Shown: positions 27,398-36,483, numbered from the stretch's first letter. The stretch: DNA of 64,000 nt from Actinomadura rayongensis (GCF_009831215.1 NZ_WUTW01000001.1:1569423-1633422), one strand, 5' to 3'. Notes: generated by a model from the letters alone, not told the origin. Program-made: numbers and translations.

Positions 27398-27967
27398 ATG
27401 GGGTTCCTGGACGCGCTGCTCGGCCGGTCCAAGCCGGCCAAGCCCGACCTGGACCGGCTGTTCGGGCTGTCCACGGCGGCGGTGACGCTGGAGGCCGCGA
27501 CCGGGTTCACCCCGACCGGGCTCGGCTCGGTGAGCTTCCGGGCGGCCGAGGGCGGCGCGTTCGCCCGGCTCCAGCGCGACGTCCAGGACCTGCTGGACGC
27601 CGACCAGGGCCCGCGCGTGGAGATCAGCGAGGACTCCTACGGCTACACCTGGATCCTCGCGACGCACGACCCGTCGGACGTGCCGGGCCTGGTCACCGAC
27701 CTGCACGCGGTGAACTCCACGCTGGAGACCAACGGGTTCGGGCCGCACCTGCTGTGCTCGCTCGTCGGGTTCCGGGGGCCGGACGGGCGGCGCCTCGGGC
27801 TCGTCTACCTCTACAAGCGCGGCACGTTCTACCCGTTCGCGCCGCTGCCCGGCGACCGCCGCGACAACGCGCTGGAACTGCAGGTGCGCGGCGCGGTCGG
27901 CGCGGACCTGCCGTTCGAGGACGACCTCGGCCGCTGGTTCCCCGTCTGGGGAGCCCCCGGCCTGTGA
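27398..27967 (+). CDS. pspAB: PspA-associated protein PspAB
   Basis: 189 residues beginning MGFLDALLGRSKPAKPDLDRLFGLSTA one base after the htpX stop. The family pattern is clear: DSYGYTWILATHDP and LLCSLVGFRGPDGRRLGLVYLYKRGTFYPFAP. PspAB is known as a soluble partner coded beside HtpX in actinobacteria, of unknown mechanism. Its stop overlaps the next start (GTGA). Confidence 0.85.
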   Translation: MGFLDALLGRSKPAKPDLDRLFGLSTAAVTLEAATGFTPTGLGSVSFRAAEGGAFARLQRDVQDLLDADQGPRVEISEDSYGYTWILATHDPSDVPGLVTDLHAVNSTLETNGFGPHLLCSLVGFRGPDGRRLGLVYLYKRGTFYPFAPLPGDRRDNALELQVRGAVGADLPFEDDLGRWFPVWGAPGL

Positions 27968-28752
27968 GCTTCCGGGACGGGCCGCACTGGCCGCACGAGG
28001 CGTACTGCGCCGCGGCCGAGGCCGAGATCGCGGCGTACGCGGCGGCGCTGGCGGACGCGCCGCCCGGCGTGGACGTCCCGTCCTGCCCGGGCTGGACGGC
28101 CGCCGAGCTGACCCGCCACCTCGGCGGCGTCCACCGCTGGGCGCGCGGCCTCGTGGCGACCCGGGCGCAGGAGGCCGCCGGACGCCGGGAGATGGGCGTG
28201 ACCTGGCCGGACGACGACGCCGACCTCGGCCCGTGGTTCGCCGAGGGCGGGCGCGACCTGCTCACCGCGCTGCGCGACGCGGGCCCCGACGAGCCCGTCT
28301 GGACGTGGGGCGACGGCGGCACGGCCGGATGGTGGGCGCGCCGGATGCTGCACGAGACGGCCGTCCACCGCTGCGACCTCGACCTCGCGCTCGGCCGGGC
28401 GGCGCGCGTCCCCGCCGGGGTCGCGGTCGACGGCGTCGGCGAGCTGCTCGCCAACCTGCGCGCCGCCGCCGCGTTCAGCCCGAACGTCAAGGAGCTGCGC
28501 GGCGCCGGGACGCTGACGTTCGCCGCCGCCGACGCCGGGGCCCGCTGGAACGTGCGGTTCACCGCCGACGGCTTCACGGCCGAGCGCGCGGACGGCCCCG
28601 CCCCCGCCGACGCGACGGCGTCCGTCACGGGCGCCGCCGCCGACCTCTACCTGTTCGCGTGGGGCCGCCGCGCGCCCGGCGACCCCGCGCTCGCGTTCAC
28701 CGGGGACGCCGCGCTCGTGGCGCTGTTCGCCGGGAACGCGGCCGTCCAGTAG
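27964..28752 (+). CDS. maleylpyruvate isomerase-family (DinB-like) protein
   Basis: 262 residues. The N-terminal four-helix domain has PSCPGWTAAELTRHLGGVHRWA and the metal histidines in MLHETAVHRCDLDLALG. A C-terminal MDMPI-like domain follows. Members of this family isomerise maleylpyruvate with mycothiol, but many actinobacterial paralogues have no known substrate. The GTGA overlap with pspAB makes it the last gene of the stress operon, and a thiol-dependent detoxifying role would fit. That link is inferred. Confidence 0.8.
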   Translation: MSFRDGPHWPHEAYCAAAEAEIAAYAAALADAPPGVDVPSCPGWTAAELTRHLGGVHRWARGLVATRAQEAAGRREMGVTWPDDDADLGPWFAEGGRDLLTALRDAGPDEPVWTWGDGGTAGWWARRMLHETAVHRCDLDLALGRAARVPAGVAVDGVGELLANLRAAAAFSPNVKELRGAGTLTFAAADAGARWNVRFTADGFTAERADGPAPADATASVTGAAADLYLFAWGRRAPGDPALAFTGDAALVALFAGNAAVQ

Positions 28753-28759
28753 ACCCGCC

Positions 28760-29929
28760 TTACGGCAGGGCGAGCATCCGGTCCAGGGCCGCGCGGGCGT
28801 AGTGCGCGGTCTCCGGGTCGACCTCGATGCGGTTGACGACCTCGCCGCGCGCCAGCGACTCCAGCGACAGGACCAGGTGCGGCAGGTCGATCCGGTTCAT
28901 CGTGGAGCAGAAGCAGACCGTCTTGTCGAGGAACATGACGTTCTTGTCCGGGTGGGCGTTCGCCAGCCGCCGGACGAGGTTCAGCTCCGTCCCGACCGCC
29001 CACGACGAGCCCGCCGGGGCCTCCTCGATCGCCTTGATGATGAACTCGGTCGAGCCGATGAGGTCGGCGGCCGTCACGACCTCGTGCTTGCACTCGGGGT
29101 GGACGAGCACGTTCACGCCGGGCACCCGCGCGCGGACGTCGTTCACCGAGTCCAGCGAGAACCGGCCGTGGACCGAGCAGTGCCCGCGCCACAGGATCAT
29201 GCGGGCGTCGCGCAGCGCCCCGTCCGGCAGGCCCCCGTTCGGCCGGTGCGGGTTGTAGACGACGCAGTCCTCCAGCGCGAAGCCCAGCTCCAGGACGGCG
29301 GTGTTGCGGCCGAGGTGCTGGTCGGGCAAGAACAGGACCTTCGAGCCCCGCGCGTACGCCCAGTCCAGGGCGCGCTTGGCGTTGGACGAGGTGCAGACCA
29401 CGCCGCCGTGCCGTCCGACGAACGCCTTGATGTCGGCCGAGGAGTTCATGTAGGTGACCGGGACGACGTCGTCGGCGATCCCGGCGTCCTCCAGCGCCTC
29501 CCAGCACTCCTCGACCTGGTCGAACGTCGCCATGTCGGCCATCGAGCACCCGGCGGCGAGGTCGGGCAGGACGACCTGCTGGTGGTCGGCGGTGAGGATG
29601 TCGGCGGACTCGGCCATGAAGTGGACGCCGCAGAACACGACGTAGGGCGCCTCGGGCCGGTCGGCGGCGAGCCGGGCCAGCTTGAACGAGTCGCCGGTCA
29701 CGTCGGCGAACTGGATGACCTCGTCGCGCTGGTAGTGGTGGCCGAGCACGAACACGCGGTCGCCGAGGGCGGCCTTGGCGGCCCTGGCGCGCTCCACGAG
29801 ATCGGGGTCGGACGCGGGCGGCAGCTCGCCGGGGCAGTCGACGCCGCGCTCGCTCGCGGGGTCGGCGCCGGTCCCGAGAAGCAGCAGCGGGAGGTCTACA
29901 GGGCGAGGGTCCTGCACGGGGGTGGTCAC
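28760..29929 (-). CDS. nadA: quinolinate synthase NadA
   Basis: 389 residues from a GTG at 29929, with GGAGGGAG before it; the longer open frame is discarded. NadA landmarks are FVLGHHYQRDEVIQFAD, VVFCGVHFMAESADIL with the first cluster cysteine, HPECKHEV with the second, and KTVCFCSTMNRID with the third. It condenses iminoaspartate with dihydroxyacetone phosphate to quinolinate, using a [4Fe-4S] cluster. nadB and nadC are not adjacent. It is divergent from erpA, a Fe-S carrier. Confidence 0.96.
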   Translation of the reverse strand: MTTPVQDPRPVDLPLLLLGTGADPASERGVDCPGELPPASDPDLVERARAAKAALGDRVFVLGHHYQRDEVIQFADVTGDSFKLARLAADRPEAPYVVFCGVHFMAESADILTADHQQVVLPDLAAGCSMADMATFDQVEECWEALEDAGIADDVVPVTYMNSSADIKAFVGRHGGVVCTSSNAKRALDWAYARGSKVLFLPDQHLGRNTAVLELGFALEDCVVYNPHRPNGGLPDGALRDARMILWRGHCSVHGRFSLDSVNDVRARVPGVNVLVHPECKHEVVTAADLIGSTEFIIKAIEEAPAGSSWAVGTELNLVRRLANAHPDKNVMFLDKTVCFCSTMNRIDLPHLVLSLESLARGEVVNRIEVDPETAHYARAALDRMLALP

Positions 29930-29954
29930 GGGAGTCTCCCTCCTGCGACGTGAC

Positions 29955-29980
29955 TTATCGTCGCTCTGACGACTAATCAA
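29955..29980 (-). promoter_or_regulatory. nadA promoter region with inverted repeat in the spacer
   Basis: On the minus strand a TTGATT -35-like hexamer is followed 17 bases later by TAAGTC. Inside the spacer TCGTC, five bases, GACGA (29958-29972) forms a perfect inverted repeat, which could be an operator. Assignment is by eye. Confidence 0.35.
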
Positions 29981-30089
29981 AGCACACGAAACGGGATGTC
30001 CCGCCCGGCGGGGTGGTGTGCGCCCGCCCACACCCGGCCCGCGACGGGGACGAACGCGACGTGAAACACTGGTGGACGAAGGGAATGGG

Positions 30090-30105
30090 CGTACTGCGAG
30101 GTACG
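30090..30105 (+). promoter_or_regulatory. inverted repeat upstream of erpA
   Basis: CGTAC, six bases, GTACG: a 5-6-5 perfect repeat 94 bases before the erpA start. Possibly an operator; no binding protein can be named. The remainder of the 269-base nadA-erpA gap shows nothing else clear. Confidence 0.3.
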
Positions 30106-30198
30106 TTGTTCTTCGAGAAGAGGCGTGGCCACGCGTCCCACGAACAGACAGGGCGCCGCCCGGGCGGGCGGCCCGCAGCGAGACCCGGGAGCTGAACA

Positions 30199-30558
30199 AT
30201 GACGGTTTCGAGCGAGACGACGCAGGACACCGCGCAGGGCGTGATCCTCACCGCCGCCGCCGCCGAGAAGGCCAAGGGCCTTCTCGAGCAGGAGGGCCGG
30301 GACGACCTGGCGCTGCGCGTCGCGGTCCAGCCCGGCGGCTGCTCCGGCCTGATCTACCAGCTCTTCTTCGACGAGCGCGAGATGGACGGCGACCAGGTCC
30401 AGGACTTCGACGGCCTGAACGTCCGCGTCGACCGGATGAGCGCCCCGTACCTGACCGGCGCCACGATCGACTTCGTGGACTCGATCGAGAAGCAGGGCTT
30501 CACGATCGACAACCCGAACGCGTCGGGCTCCTGCGCCTGCGGCGACTCCTTCAACTGA
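30199..30558 (+). CDS. erpA: A-type iron-sulfur carrier ErpA/IscA
   Basis: 119 residues. The three cluster-ligand cysteines of the HesB/IscA family are present: C48 in QPGGCSG, and C112 and C114 in SGSCACGDSF. It carries Fe-S clusters to client enzymes; NadA next door, LipA and the Rieske protein in this window are all possible clients. A single-gene unit followed by a structured intergenic element. Confidence 0.94.
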   Translation: MTVSSETTQDTAQGVILTAAAAEKAKGLLEQEGRDDLALRVAVQPGGCSGLIYQLFFDEREMDGDQVQDFDGLNVRVDRMSAPYLTGATIDFVDSIEKQGFTIDNPNASGSCACGDSFN

Positions 30559-30577
30559 GGTCGACCTCAGCCGTCGC

Positions 30578-30700
30578 GCGAGTGCGTTAACTGAGCGCCC
30601 GGGGACGACGCCGGAGGCGAGTCCCCGGGCGGGAAGATCGCGAAGCGATGCAGCACTCGCAAAGGCACGGTTGCGGGGCGAGCCGCTAGGCGAGCCCCGC
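30578..30700. other. structured intergenic element (three-way-junction-like plus hairpin)
   Basis: Outer stem: GCGAGTGC 30578-30585 with GCACTCGC 30653-30660. Inside it are a 10-bp hairpin (GCCCGGGGAC 30597-30606 with GTCCCCGGGC 30621-30630) and a short one (ATCGC 30637-30641 with GCGAT 30645-30649). A separate hairpin follows (GCGGGGC 30673-30679 with GCCCCGC 30694-30700). A 16-base palindrome CTGAGGTCGACCTCAG at 30555-30570 covers the erpA stop. The hairpins could end erpA transcription, but the layout is richer than a terminator. It may be a REP-like repeat or an RNA. Confidence 0.5.
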
Positions 30701-30761
30701 AGGCCGGGGCTTACGCTGTACGCGTCCGTCACCCCGACCCGCCGACGAGGAGAGCGACGCA

Positions 30762-31739
30762 GTGCGCATCGCCGTCACCGGCTCCATCGCCACCGACCAC
30801 CTGATGACCTTCCCGGGCCGGTTCACCGACCAGCTCATGCCCGACCGGCTCGACCGCGTCTCCCTGTCCTTCCTGGCCGACGAACTGGTGATCCGCCGCG
30901 GCGGCGTCGCCGCGAACATCTGCTTCACGATGGGCGTGCTCGGGCTGCGGCCCGTCCTCGTCGGGTCGGTCGGCGACGACTTCGCCGACTACCGGTCCTG
31001 GCTGGAGCGCCACGGCGTGGACACCGAGTCCGTCCACGTGTCCGAGCTGAAGCACACCGCCCGGTTCCTGTGCACCACCGACGACGACCAGAACCAGATC
31101 GCCACGTTCTACGCGGGCGCGATGAGCGAGGCCCGCGACATCGAGATCGGGCCGATCGCCGACCGGACGGGCGGGCTCGTCCTCGTCCTCGTCAGCCCCA
31201 ACGACCCCGAGGCGATGCTGCGGCACAGCGACGAGTGCCGGACGCGCGGCATCCCGTTCGCCGCCGACCCGTCCCAGCAGCTCGCCCGCGTGGGCGGGGA
31301 GGACGTCCGCCGGCTCGTGGACGGCGCCGCCTACCTGTTCACCAACGAGTACGAGAAGGCGCTCTGCGAGGAGAAGACCGGCTGGTCCGACGCGGACGTG
31401 CTGGCGCGCGTCGGCGTCCGGATCACCACCCTCGGCGCCAAGGGCGCGCAGATCGACCGGGCCGGTGAGGAGGGCGTCCACGTCCCGGCCGTGGTGGTCG
31501 AGAACGTCGTCGACCCGACCGGCGGCGGCGACGCGTTCCGCGCCGGGTTCCTGTCGGCCGTCCACTGGGGCCTCCCGCTGGAGCGCGCCGCGCAGGTCGG
31601 CAACGTCGTCGCGGCCTACGTCCTGGAGACGGCCGGCCCGCAGGAGTACACGATCACGCGGGACGGGTTCCTCGACCGCCTGACCGGCGCGTACGGCGCG
31701 GACGCCGCCGCCGAGGTCGCCCCGCACCTGCCCGCCTGA
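30762..31739 (+). CDS. adoK: adenosine kinase (ribokinase/PfkB family)
   Basis: 325 residues from a GTG with GAGGAG upstream. The opening MRIAVTGSIATDHLMTFPGRF, RRGGVAANI and the catalytic DPTGGGDAFRAGF (D257) match the actinobacterial AdoK/CbhK enzyme. That enzyme is closer to ribokinases than to eukaryotic adenosine kinases. It phosphorylates adenosine to AMP in purine salvage. In mycobacteria the homologue also lies near ctaC. Confidence 0.92.
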   Translation: MRIAVTGSIATDHLMTFPGRFTDQLMPDRLDRVSLSFLADELVIRRGGVAANICFTMGVLGLRPVLVGSVGDDFADYRSWLERHGVDTESVHVSELKHTARFLCTTDDDQNQIATFYAGAMSEARDIEIGPIADRTGGLVLVLVSPNDPEAMLRHSDECRTRGIPFAADPSQQLARVGGEDVRRLVDGAAYLFTNEYEKALCEEKTGWSDADVLARVGVRITTLGAKGAQIDRAGEEGVHVPAVVVENVVDPTGGGDAFRAGFLSAVHWGLPLERAAQVGNVVAAYVLETAGPQEYTITRDGFLDRLTGAYGADAAAEVAPHLPA

Positions 31740-31748
31740 CGGCCCCGG

Positions 31749-31775
31749 GCCCCGGGCGGCGTGCCCGCCCGGGGC
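31749..31775. terminator. bidirectional terminator between adoK and tusA
   Basis: Perfect 11-bp stem GCCCCGGGCGG 31749-31759 with its complement 31765-31775 and a CGTGC loop, in the gap between convergent genes. Confidence 0.8.
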
Positions 31776-31781
31776 ACCGGG

Positions 31782-32087
31782 TCAGTACGTGCGGCGGATG
31801 TGGAAGCCCCAGCCGCGCGGCAGCGTCTCCTCCCACACGAAGTCCTGCGACTTCATCCGGCACCACGCGGGCACGTCGGTGCGCGCGGCGACGTCGTCGG
31901 CGAGCACCGCGATGATCGCGCCCACCGGGACCTCCCGGATGCGCTCGGCCAGCATGATGATCGGGATCGGGCACTTGCGGCCCAGCGCGTCGATGACGAG
32001 CGCCGGCGGCGGCCCGGCCGGCGCCTCCGGCACCGGGGCCGGGAGCGGCTCGGCGGCCTCCCGGCGCGTGCGGCCTCGGAACCTCAT
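31782..32087 (-). CDS. TusA/SirA-like sulfur carrier
   Basis: 101 residues. A Pro/Ala-rich start of about 28 residues precedes the TusA core. C39 sits in RKCPIPI, the CPxP motif that accepts persulfide sulfur. The end, MKSQDFVWEETLPRGWGFHIRR, is longer than in E. coli TusA. It probably takes sulfur from the cysteine desulfurase encoded 76 bases upstream on the same strand and passes it on, perhaps for thiolation. Confidence 0.85.
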   Translation of the reverse strand: MRFRGRTRREAAEPLPAPVPEAPAGPPPALVIDALGRKCPIPIIMLAERIREVPVGAIIAVLADDVAARTDVPAWCRMKSQDFVWEETLPRGWGFHIRRTY

Positions 32088-32163
32088 GGAAGCGTCCGCC
32101 TCCCTCTGTCGGCGTGGAACGGGGCGTCGGCGCGGACCGCGCGGCCCCGGCGGCGGACCGCGC

Positions 32164-33333
32164 TCATGCGCCGCCCACCCCCGCCGACCTGCGCAGGCGG
32201 GTCACGGTACCGGGAAGGACGGCCAGGAACCGGTCGACGTCGCCGGCCGTCGTGCCGTGCGGCAGCGACACCCGGACGTTCCCGTGGGTGAGCACTCCCA
32301 TCGCCTCCAGCACGTGACTCGGTCGCAGCGTATCGGCCGTACACGAACTTCCCGACGAAACCGCGAATCCCAGCCGGTCGAGTTCGGTCAGCAGCGCCTC
32401 GCCCGCCACATAGAGGCAGGAGAACGTCACCAGATGCGGCAGGCGCGCGACCGGATCCCCGACGACTTCCACGTCCTCGATCGTACGCGCCACCTCGGTC
32501 CTGATGCGCTCCACCAGCGCGGACAGGCGCGGCCCCTCGGTCGCGCGCGCCGCGTCCAGGGCCGTCAGCGCGGCGGCGGCGGCGACGGCGCCCGGCACGT
32601 TCTCGAAGCCCGGCACTCGGCGCGCCTCGCGCTCGTCGTCGGGGAGCGGGGAGCGCCACCGCGTCCCCTTGCGGACGGCGAGGACGCCGACGCCCGGCGG
32701 CCCGCCCCACTTGTGCGCGCTCGCGGTGAGCAGCGACCACCCGGCCGGGACGTCGACACGCCCGGCCGACTGCGCGGCGTCCACCAGCAGCGGCACGCCC
32801 GCCGCGCGGCACGCCGCCGCGACCTCGGCGACCGGCTGGACGGTCCCGACCTCGTGGTTCGCCGACTGCAGGCACGCGAGCGCGGTGTCGGGCCGCAGCG
32901 CCGCCGCGAACGCGTCCGCGTCCACCCGGCCGAGCCGGTCCGCCCCGACGACCGTGACCTCGCCGCCGTCGGCCTCGTGCCGCTCGGCGGTGTGCAGGAC
33001 GCTGGAGTGCTCGACCGCGCTCACGACCAGGTGCCGTCCGACGCGCCGCCGTCCGCCGAGCGCGCCCAGCATCCCGAGATGGACGGCCTGCGTGCCGGAC
33101 GCGGTGAACGCGATCTCGTCCGGGCGGGTCCCGAGAACGCGGGCGACGTCGGCCCGCGCCCGGTCCAGCGCGAGCCGCGACCCGCGCGCCGCGCCGTACA
33201 GCCGCGCGGGGTCGGCCCACGCGCCGTCCAGCGCTCCGAGCAGCGCGGTGCGGGCGGCGGGGAGCAGCGGTTCGCTCGACGCCGCGTCCAGGTAGACGCC
33301 CGGCCGGTCGGCGTGCGGGCCGTGTGTAGCCAC
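32164..33333 (-). CDS. cysteine desulfurase (IscS/NifS-like, PLP enzyme)
   Basis: 389 residues. The PLP lysine is K208 in ASAHKWGGP, with H109 in VEHSSVL and D185 in LVDAAQSAG around the cofactor. The persulfide cysteine is C331 in SSGSSCTADTLRPSHVL, in a short loop as in IscS. It removes sulfur from cysteine for Fe-S clusters or tRNA thiolation. The TusA-like gene follows, so relay to TusA is the likely path. GTG start with TAGTGT six bases before it. Confidence 0.92.
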   Translation of the reverse strand: MATHGPHADRPGVYLDAASSEPLLPAARTALLGALDGAWADPARLYGAARGSRLALDRARADVARVLGTRPDEIAFTASGTQAVHLGMLGALGGRRRVGRHLVVSAVEHSSVLHTAERHEADGGEVTVVGADRLGRVDADAFAAALRPDTALACLQSANHEVGTVQPVAEVAAACRAAGVPLLVDAAQSAGRVDVPAGWSLLTASAHKWGGPPGVGVLAVRKGTRWRSPLPDDEREARRVPGFENVPGAVAAAAALTALDAARATEGPRLSALVERIRTEVARTIEDVEVVGDPVARLPHLVTFSCLYVAGEALLTELDRLGFAVSSGSSCTADTLRPSHVLEAMGVLTHGNVRVSLPHGTTAGDVDRFLAVLPGTVTRLRRSAGVGGA

Positions 33334-33339
33334 GCGAGA

Positions 33340-33345
33340 ACACTA
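33340..33345 (-). promoter_or_regulatory. -10 hexamer of the cysteine desulfurase gene (leaderless)
   Basis: TAGTGT ends six bases before the GTG at 33333. Confidence 0.5.
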
Positions 33346-33459
33346 ACCGGCACCCGATCGGGGCTCGGCGCGACCCTCGCGCTAGTGTGTCCCTCGCACG
33401 TGTGACAACTGATCTCTCCGCCCGGACGACCGGGCGTTCATCCGTGGGGAAGGCAATCC

Positions 33460-34293
33460 GTGAGTCCGACCCGCTCTAGGGAGCGGCGTACGCCTGTGCG
33501 CAGTCGCCGCGCTTTGAAGGGCGCCGGCGCGCTGGGCCTGCTGGCGCTGACCGCCACCGGCTGCAGCGGCGAGGCGTCCCGTCTCGGGATGCCCGAGCCG
33601 ATCAGCGACCAGGCCGAGCGCATGCTGAAGCTGTGGCAGGGCTCCTGGATCGCGGCGTTCAGCGTCGGCGCGGTCGTGTGGGGCCTGATCATCTGGGCGG
33701 TGCTGTTCCACCGCAAGCGCTCGGAGGACCTCCCGCCGCAGGTGCGGTACAACCTGCCGATCGAGATCCTCTACACGGCGGTCCCGTTCGTCATCATCGG
33801 CGTGCTCTTCTTCTACACCGCGCGCGACGAGAACTACGTCGAGAAGACCACGAAGAACCCGCAGGTCACGGTCGACGTCACCGCCTTCCAGTGGAGCTGG
33901 CAGTTCGACTACAAGGAGAAGGTCGGCGGGCAGGAGCAGACGGTCGCGTCCGTGGTGGGCACCCCGGTGAACCCCAACGGTCCCGCGCCGCGCAAGCCCG
34001 TCCTGACCATTCCGACGGGTGAGACGGTCCGCGTGCGGCTCCACTCCAACGACGTGATCCACTCGTTCTGGGTCCCGGCGCTCCTGTACAAGAAGGACGT
34101 CATGCCGGGCTTCACGAACGAGTTCGAGTTCACGGCGAAGAAGACCGGCACCTACGAGGGCCGCTGCGCCGAACTGTGCGGTGTGGACCACAGCCGGATG
34201 CTGTTCCAGCTCCGCGTCGTGACGCCCGCGCAGTACCAGTCGTACATCAACAATGCCAAGGCCCAGGCCAAGGCCGCGGGGGGTGCCCAGTGA
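33460..34293 (+). CDS. ctaC: cytochrome c oxidase subunit II
   Basis: 277 residues, GTG start. A lipoprotein signal ends LTATGC (C35), followed by two membrane helices (about 60-80 and 100-118) and a cupredoxin domain. The CuA site is complete: C236-x3-C240-x3-H244-x2-M247, with an earlier His in NDVIHSFW. It accepts electrons from the diheme QcrC of the bc1 complex and passes them to subunit I. Its stop overlaps the ctaD start. Confidence 0.97.
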   Translation: MSPTRSRERRTPVRSRRALKGAGALGLLALTATGCSGEASRLGMPEPISDQAERMLKLWQGSWIAAFSVGAVVWGLIIWAVLFHRKRSEDLPPQVRYNLPIEILYTAVPFVIIGVLFFYTARDENYVEKTTKNPQVTVDVTAFQWSWQFDYKEKVGGQEQTVASVVGTPVNPNGPAPRKPVLTIPTGETVRVRLHSNDVIHSFWVPALLYKKDVMPGFTNEFEFTAKKTGTYEGRCAELCGVDHSRMLFQLRVVTPAQYQSYINNAKAQAKAAGGAQ

Positions 34294-35957
34294 CAGCGGT
34301 CAGTCACGCACCGAGCGCGCCGATCGCCGCGTCGCGGACGACCAAGGGGCGCCTGATCGCCTCCTGGATGTCGTCCACCGACCACAAGGTGATCGGCTAT
34401 CTCTACCTGATCACGTCGTTCGTGATGTTCCTGATCGGCGGCGTGCTCGCGCTGCTGATGCGCGTCGAGCTGTTCAAGCCGGGGCTGCAGTTCCTCAGCA
34501 ACGAGCAGTTCAACCAGCTCTTCACGATGCACGGCACGATCATGCTGCTGATGTTCGCGACGCCGCTGTTCGCGGGCTTCGCCAACGTCATCATGCCGCT
34601 GCAGATCGGCGCCCCCGACGTGGCGTTCCCGCGCATGAACATGCTGGCGTACTGGCTGTTCCTGTTCGGCAGCATCATCGTCATCGCCGGGTTCCTGACG
34701 CCGGGCGGCGCCGCCAGCTTCGGCTGGTTCGCCTACTCGCCGCTGTCGGACTCGGTGCGCTCGCCGGGCATCGGCGGCGACATGTGGGTCATGGGCCTCG
34801 CGATGTCGGGCTTCGGCACCATCATGGGCGCCGTCAACTTCATCACGACGATCCTGTGCATGCGCGCCCCCGGCATGACGATGTTCCGGATGCCGATCTT
34901 CACCTGGAACATCCTGCTGACCTCGATCCTCGTGCTGCTGGCGTTCCCCGTCCTCGCGGCGGCGCTGCTGGCGCTGGAGGCCGACCGCAAGTTCGGCGCG
35001 CACGTGTTCGACGCCTCGCACGGCGGCGCGCTGCTCTGGCAGCACCTCTTCTGGTTCTTCGGCCATCCCGAGGTGTACATCATCGCGTTGCCCTTCTTCG
35101 GCATCGTGACCGAGATCCTGCCGGTGTTCAGCCGCAAGCCGCTGTTCGGCTACGTCGGCCTGGTGTTCGCGACGATCAGCATCGCGGGCCTGTCGATCAC
35201 CGTGTGGGCGCACCACATGTTCGTCACCGGCCAGGTGCTGCTGCCGTTCTTCTCGTTCATGACGTTCCTGATCGCGGTGCCGACGGGCGTGAAGTTCTTC
35301 AACTGGATCGGCACGATCTGGCGCGGGCAGCTCACGTTCGAGTCGCCGATGCTGTGGTCGATCGGGTTCCTCGTGACGTTCCTGTTCGGCGGCCTGACCG
35401 GCGTCATCCTCGCGTCGCCGCCGATGGACTTCCAGCTCTCGGACTCCTACTTCGTGGTGGCGCACTTCCACTACGTCGTGTTCGGGACGGTCGTGTTCGC
35501 GATGTTCGCGGGCTTCTACTTCTGGTGGCCGAAGTTCACCGGGAAGATGCTGAACGACACGCTCGGCAAGGTGCACTTCTGGCTGCTGTTCATCGGCTTC
35601 CACGGCACGTTCCTCGTCCAGCACTGGCTGGGCGCCGAGGGCATGCCGCGCCGGTACGCCGACTACGCCAAGGAGTTCCAGGGCCTGAACGAGCTGTCCA
35701 GCGTGTTCTCGTTCATCCTGGCGGTCTCCCTGCTGCCGTTCTTCTACAACGTGTACATCACGGCGAAGAAGGGCCGGCGCGTTGAGGTCGACGACCCGTG
35801 GGGCTATGGCAACTCGCTCGAATGGGCGACGTCCTGTCCGCCGCCGCGGCACAACTTCAACTCGATCCCGCGGATCCGCTCCGAGCGGCCCGCGTTCGAC
35901 CTCCACCACCCGCACGTCGGGGCGAAGTCCGTGACGGCCGGGACGAAGGGAGAGTAG
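34290..35957 (+). CDS. ctaD: cytochrome c oxidase subunit I (aa3 type)
   Basis: 555 residues from a GTG overlapping the ctaC stop (GTGA). About twelve membrane helices. Haem and copper ligands appear in order: [24 protein letters not shown] with the CuB His and its cross-linked Tyr, AHHMF, and HFHYVVFG. The [16 protein letters not shown]-channel stretch is present. It reduces oxygen to water and pumps protons. Confidence 0.97.
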   Translation: MTAVSHAPSAPIAASRTTKGRLIASWMSSTDHKVIGYLYLITSFVMFLIGGVLALLMRVELFKPGLQFLSNEQFNQLFTMHGTIMLLMFATPLFAGFANVIMPLQIGAPDVAFPRMNMLAYWLFLFGSIIVIAGFLTPGGAASFGWFAYSPLSDSVRSPGIGGDMWVMGLAMSGFGTIMGAVNFITTILCMRAPGMTMFRMPIFTWNILLTSILVLLAFPVLAAALLALEADRKFGAHVFDASHGGALLWQHLFWFFGHPEVYIIALPFFGIVTEILPVFSRKPLFGYVGLVFATISIAGLSITVWAHHMFVTGQVLLPFFSFMTFLIAVPTGVKFFNWIGTIWRGQLTFESPMLWSIGFLVTFLFGGLTGVILASPPMDFQLSDSYFVVAHFHYVVFGTVVFAMFAGFYFWWPKFTGKMLNDTLGKVHFWLLFIGFHGTFLVQHWLGAEGMPRRYADYAKEFQGLNELSSVFSFILAVSLLPFFYNVYITAKKGRRVEVDDPWGYGNSLEWATSCPPPRHNFNSIPRIRSERPAFDLHHPHVGAKSVTAGTKGE

Positions 35958-35961
35958 TCCG

Positions 35962-36372
35962 ATGCGCGTTCAGGCGTTCATGTTCTACGGGTGCGCGATC
36001 TTCTTCCTCGTCACCGACGTCGTCTACTGGCTGTGGTCGGGGGACTGGACGGGCACCACGGCGATGGCGCTCGCGGTCGGCCTCGCCGGGCTGATCGGGT
36101 TCTACATCCACTTCACGATCCGGCGGCTGGAGAACTCCAACGGCGGCCCGCTCTACGAGGACGACCCCGAGGGCGAGATCGCGGACGCGGCCGGCGAGCT
36201 GGGCTTCTTCAGCCCGCACAGCTGGTGGCCGCTGTTCGTCGGGCTGTCGGCGGCGGCGATCGCGCTCGGCGTCGTGTTCGGCTGGTGGCTGGTGTTCCTC
36301 GGCGTCGCGGCGATCCTGATGTCGACCATCGGGTTCGTTTTCGAGTACTACCGGGGACACTTCGCCCACTAG
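35962..36372 (+). CDS. ctaF: cytochrome c oxidase subunit IV, actinobacterial type
   Basis: 136 residues, four bases after ctaD. Four hydrophobic helices and the conserved ENSNGGPLYEDDPEGEIADAAGELGFFSPHSWWPL loop region of CtaF (only part is quoted by sense). It belongs to the actinobacterial bc1-aa3 supercomplex. It ends the ctaCDF operon and is followed by a terminator. Confidence 0.92.
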   Translation: MRVQAFMFYGCAIFFLVTDVVYWLWSGDWTGTTAMALAVGLAGLIGFYIHFTIRRLENSNGGPLYEDDPEGEIADAAGELGFFSPHSWWPLFVGLSAAAIALGVVFGWWLVFLGVAAILMSTIGFVFEYYRGHFAH

Positions 36373-36390
36373 TCGGCAAAGACACTCCCA

Positions 36391-36430
36391 GGGGGCCGGT
36401 GTTTCGCGTTCTTCGCGAGCATCGGCCCCC
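36391..36430 (+). terminator. terminator of the ctaCDF operon
   Basis: GGGGGCCGGTG at 36391-36401 pairs with CATCGGCCCCC at 36420-36430 (one G-U pair), with an inner CGCG/CGCG stem, then TTCTT. It is 19 bases after the ctaF stop. Confidence 0.8.
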
Positions 36431-36483
36431 TTCTTGCTGGGCAAGATCGCTGGCACCAAGGGGTGACAACGGGGGAGTTGACG

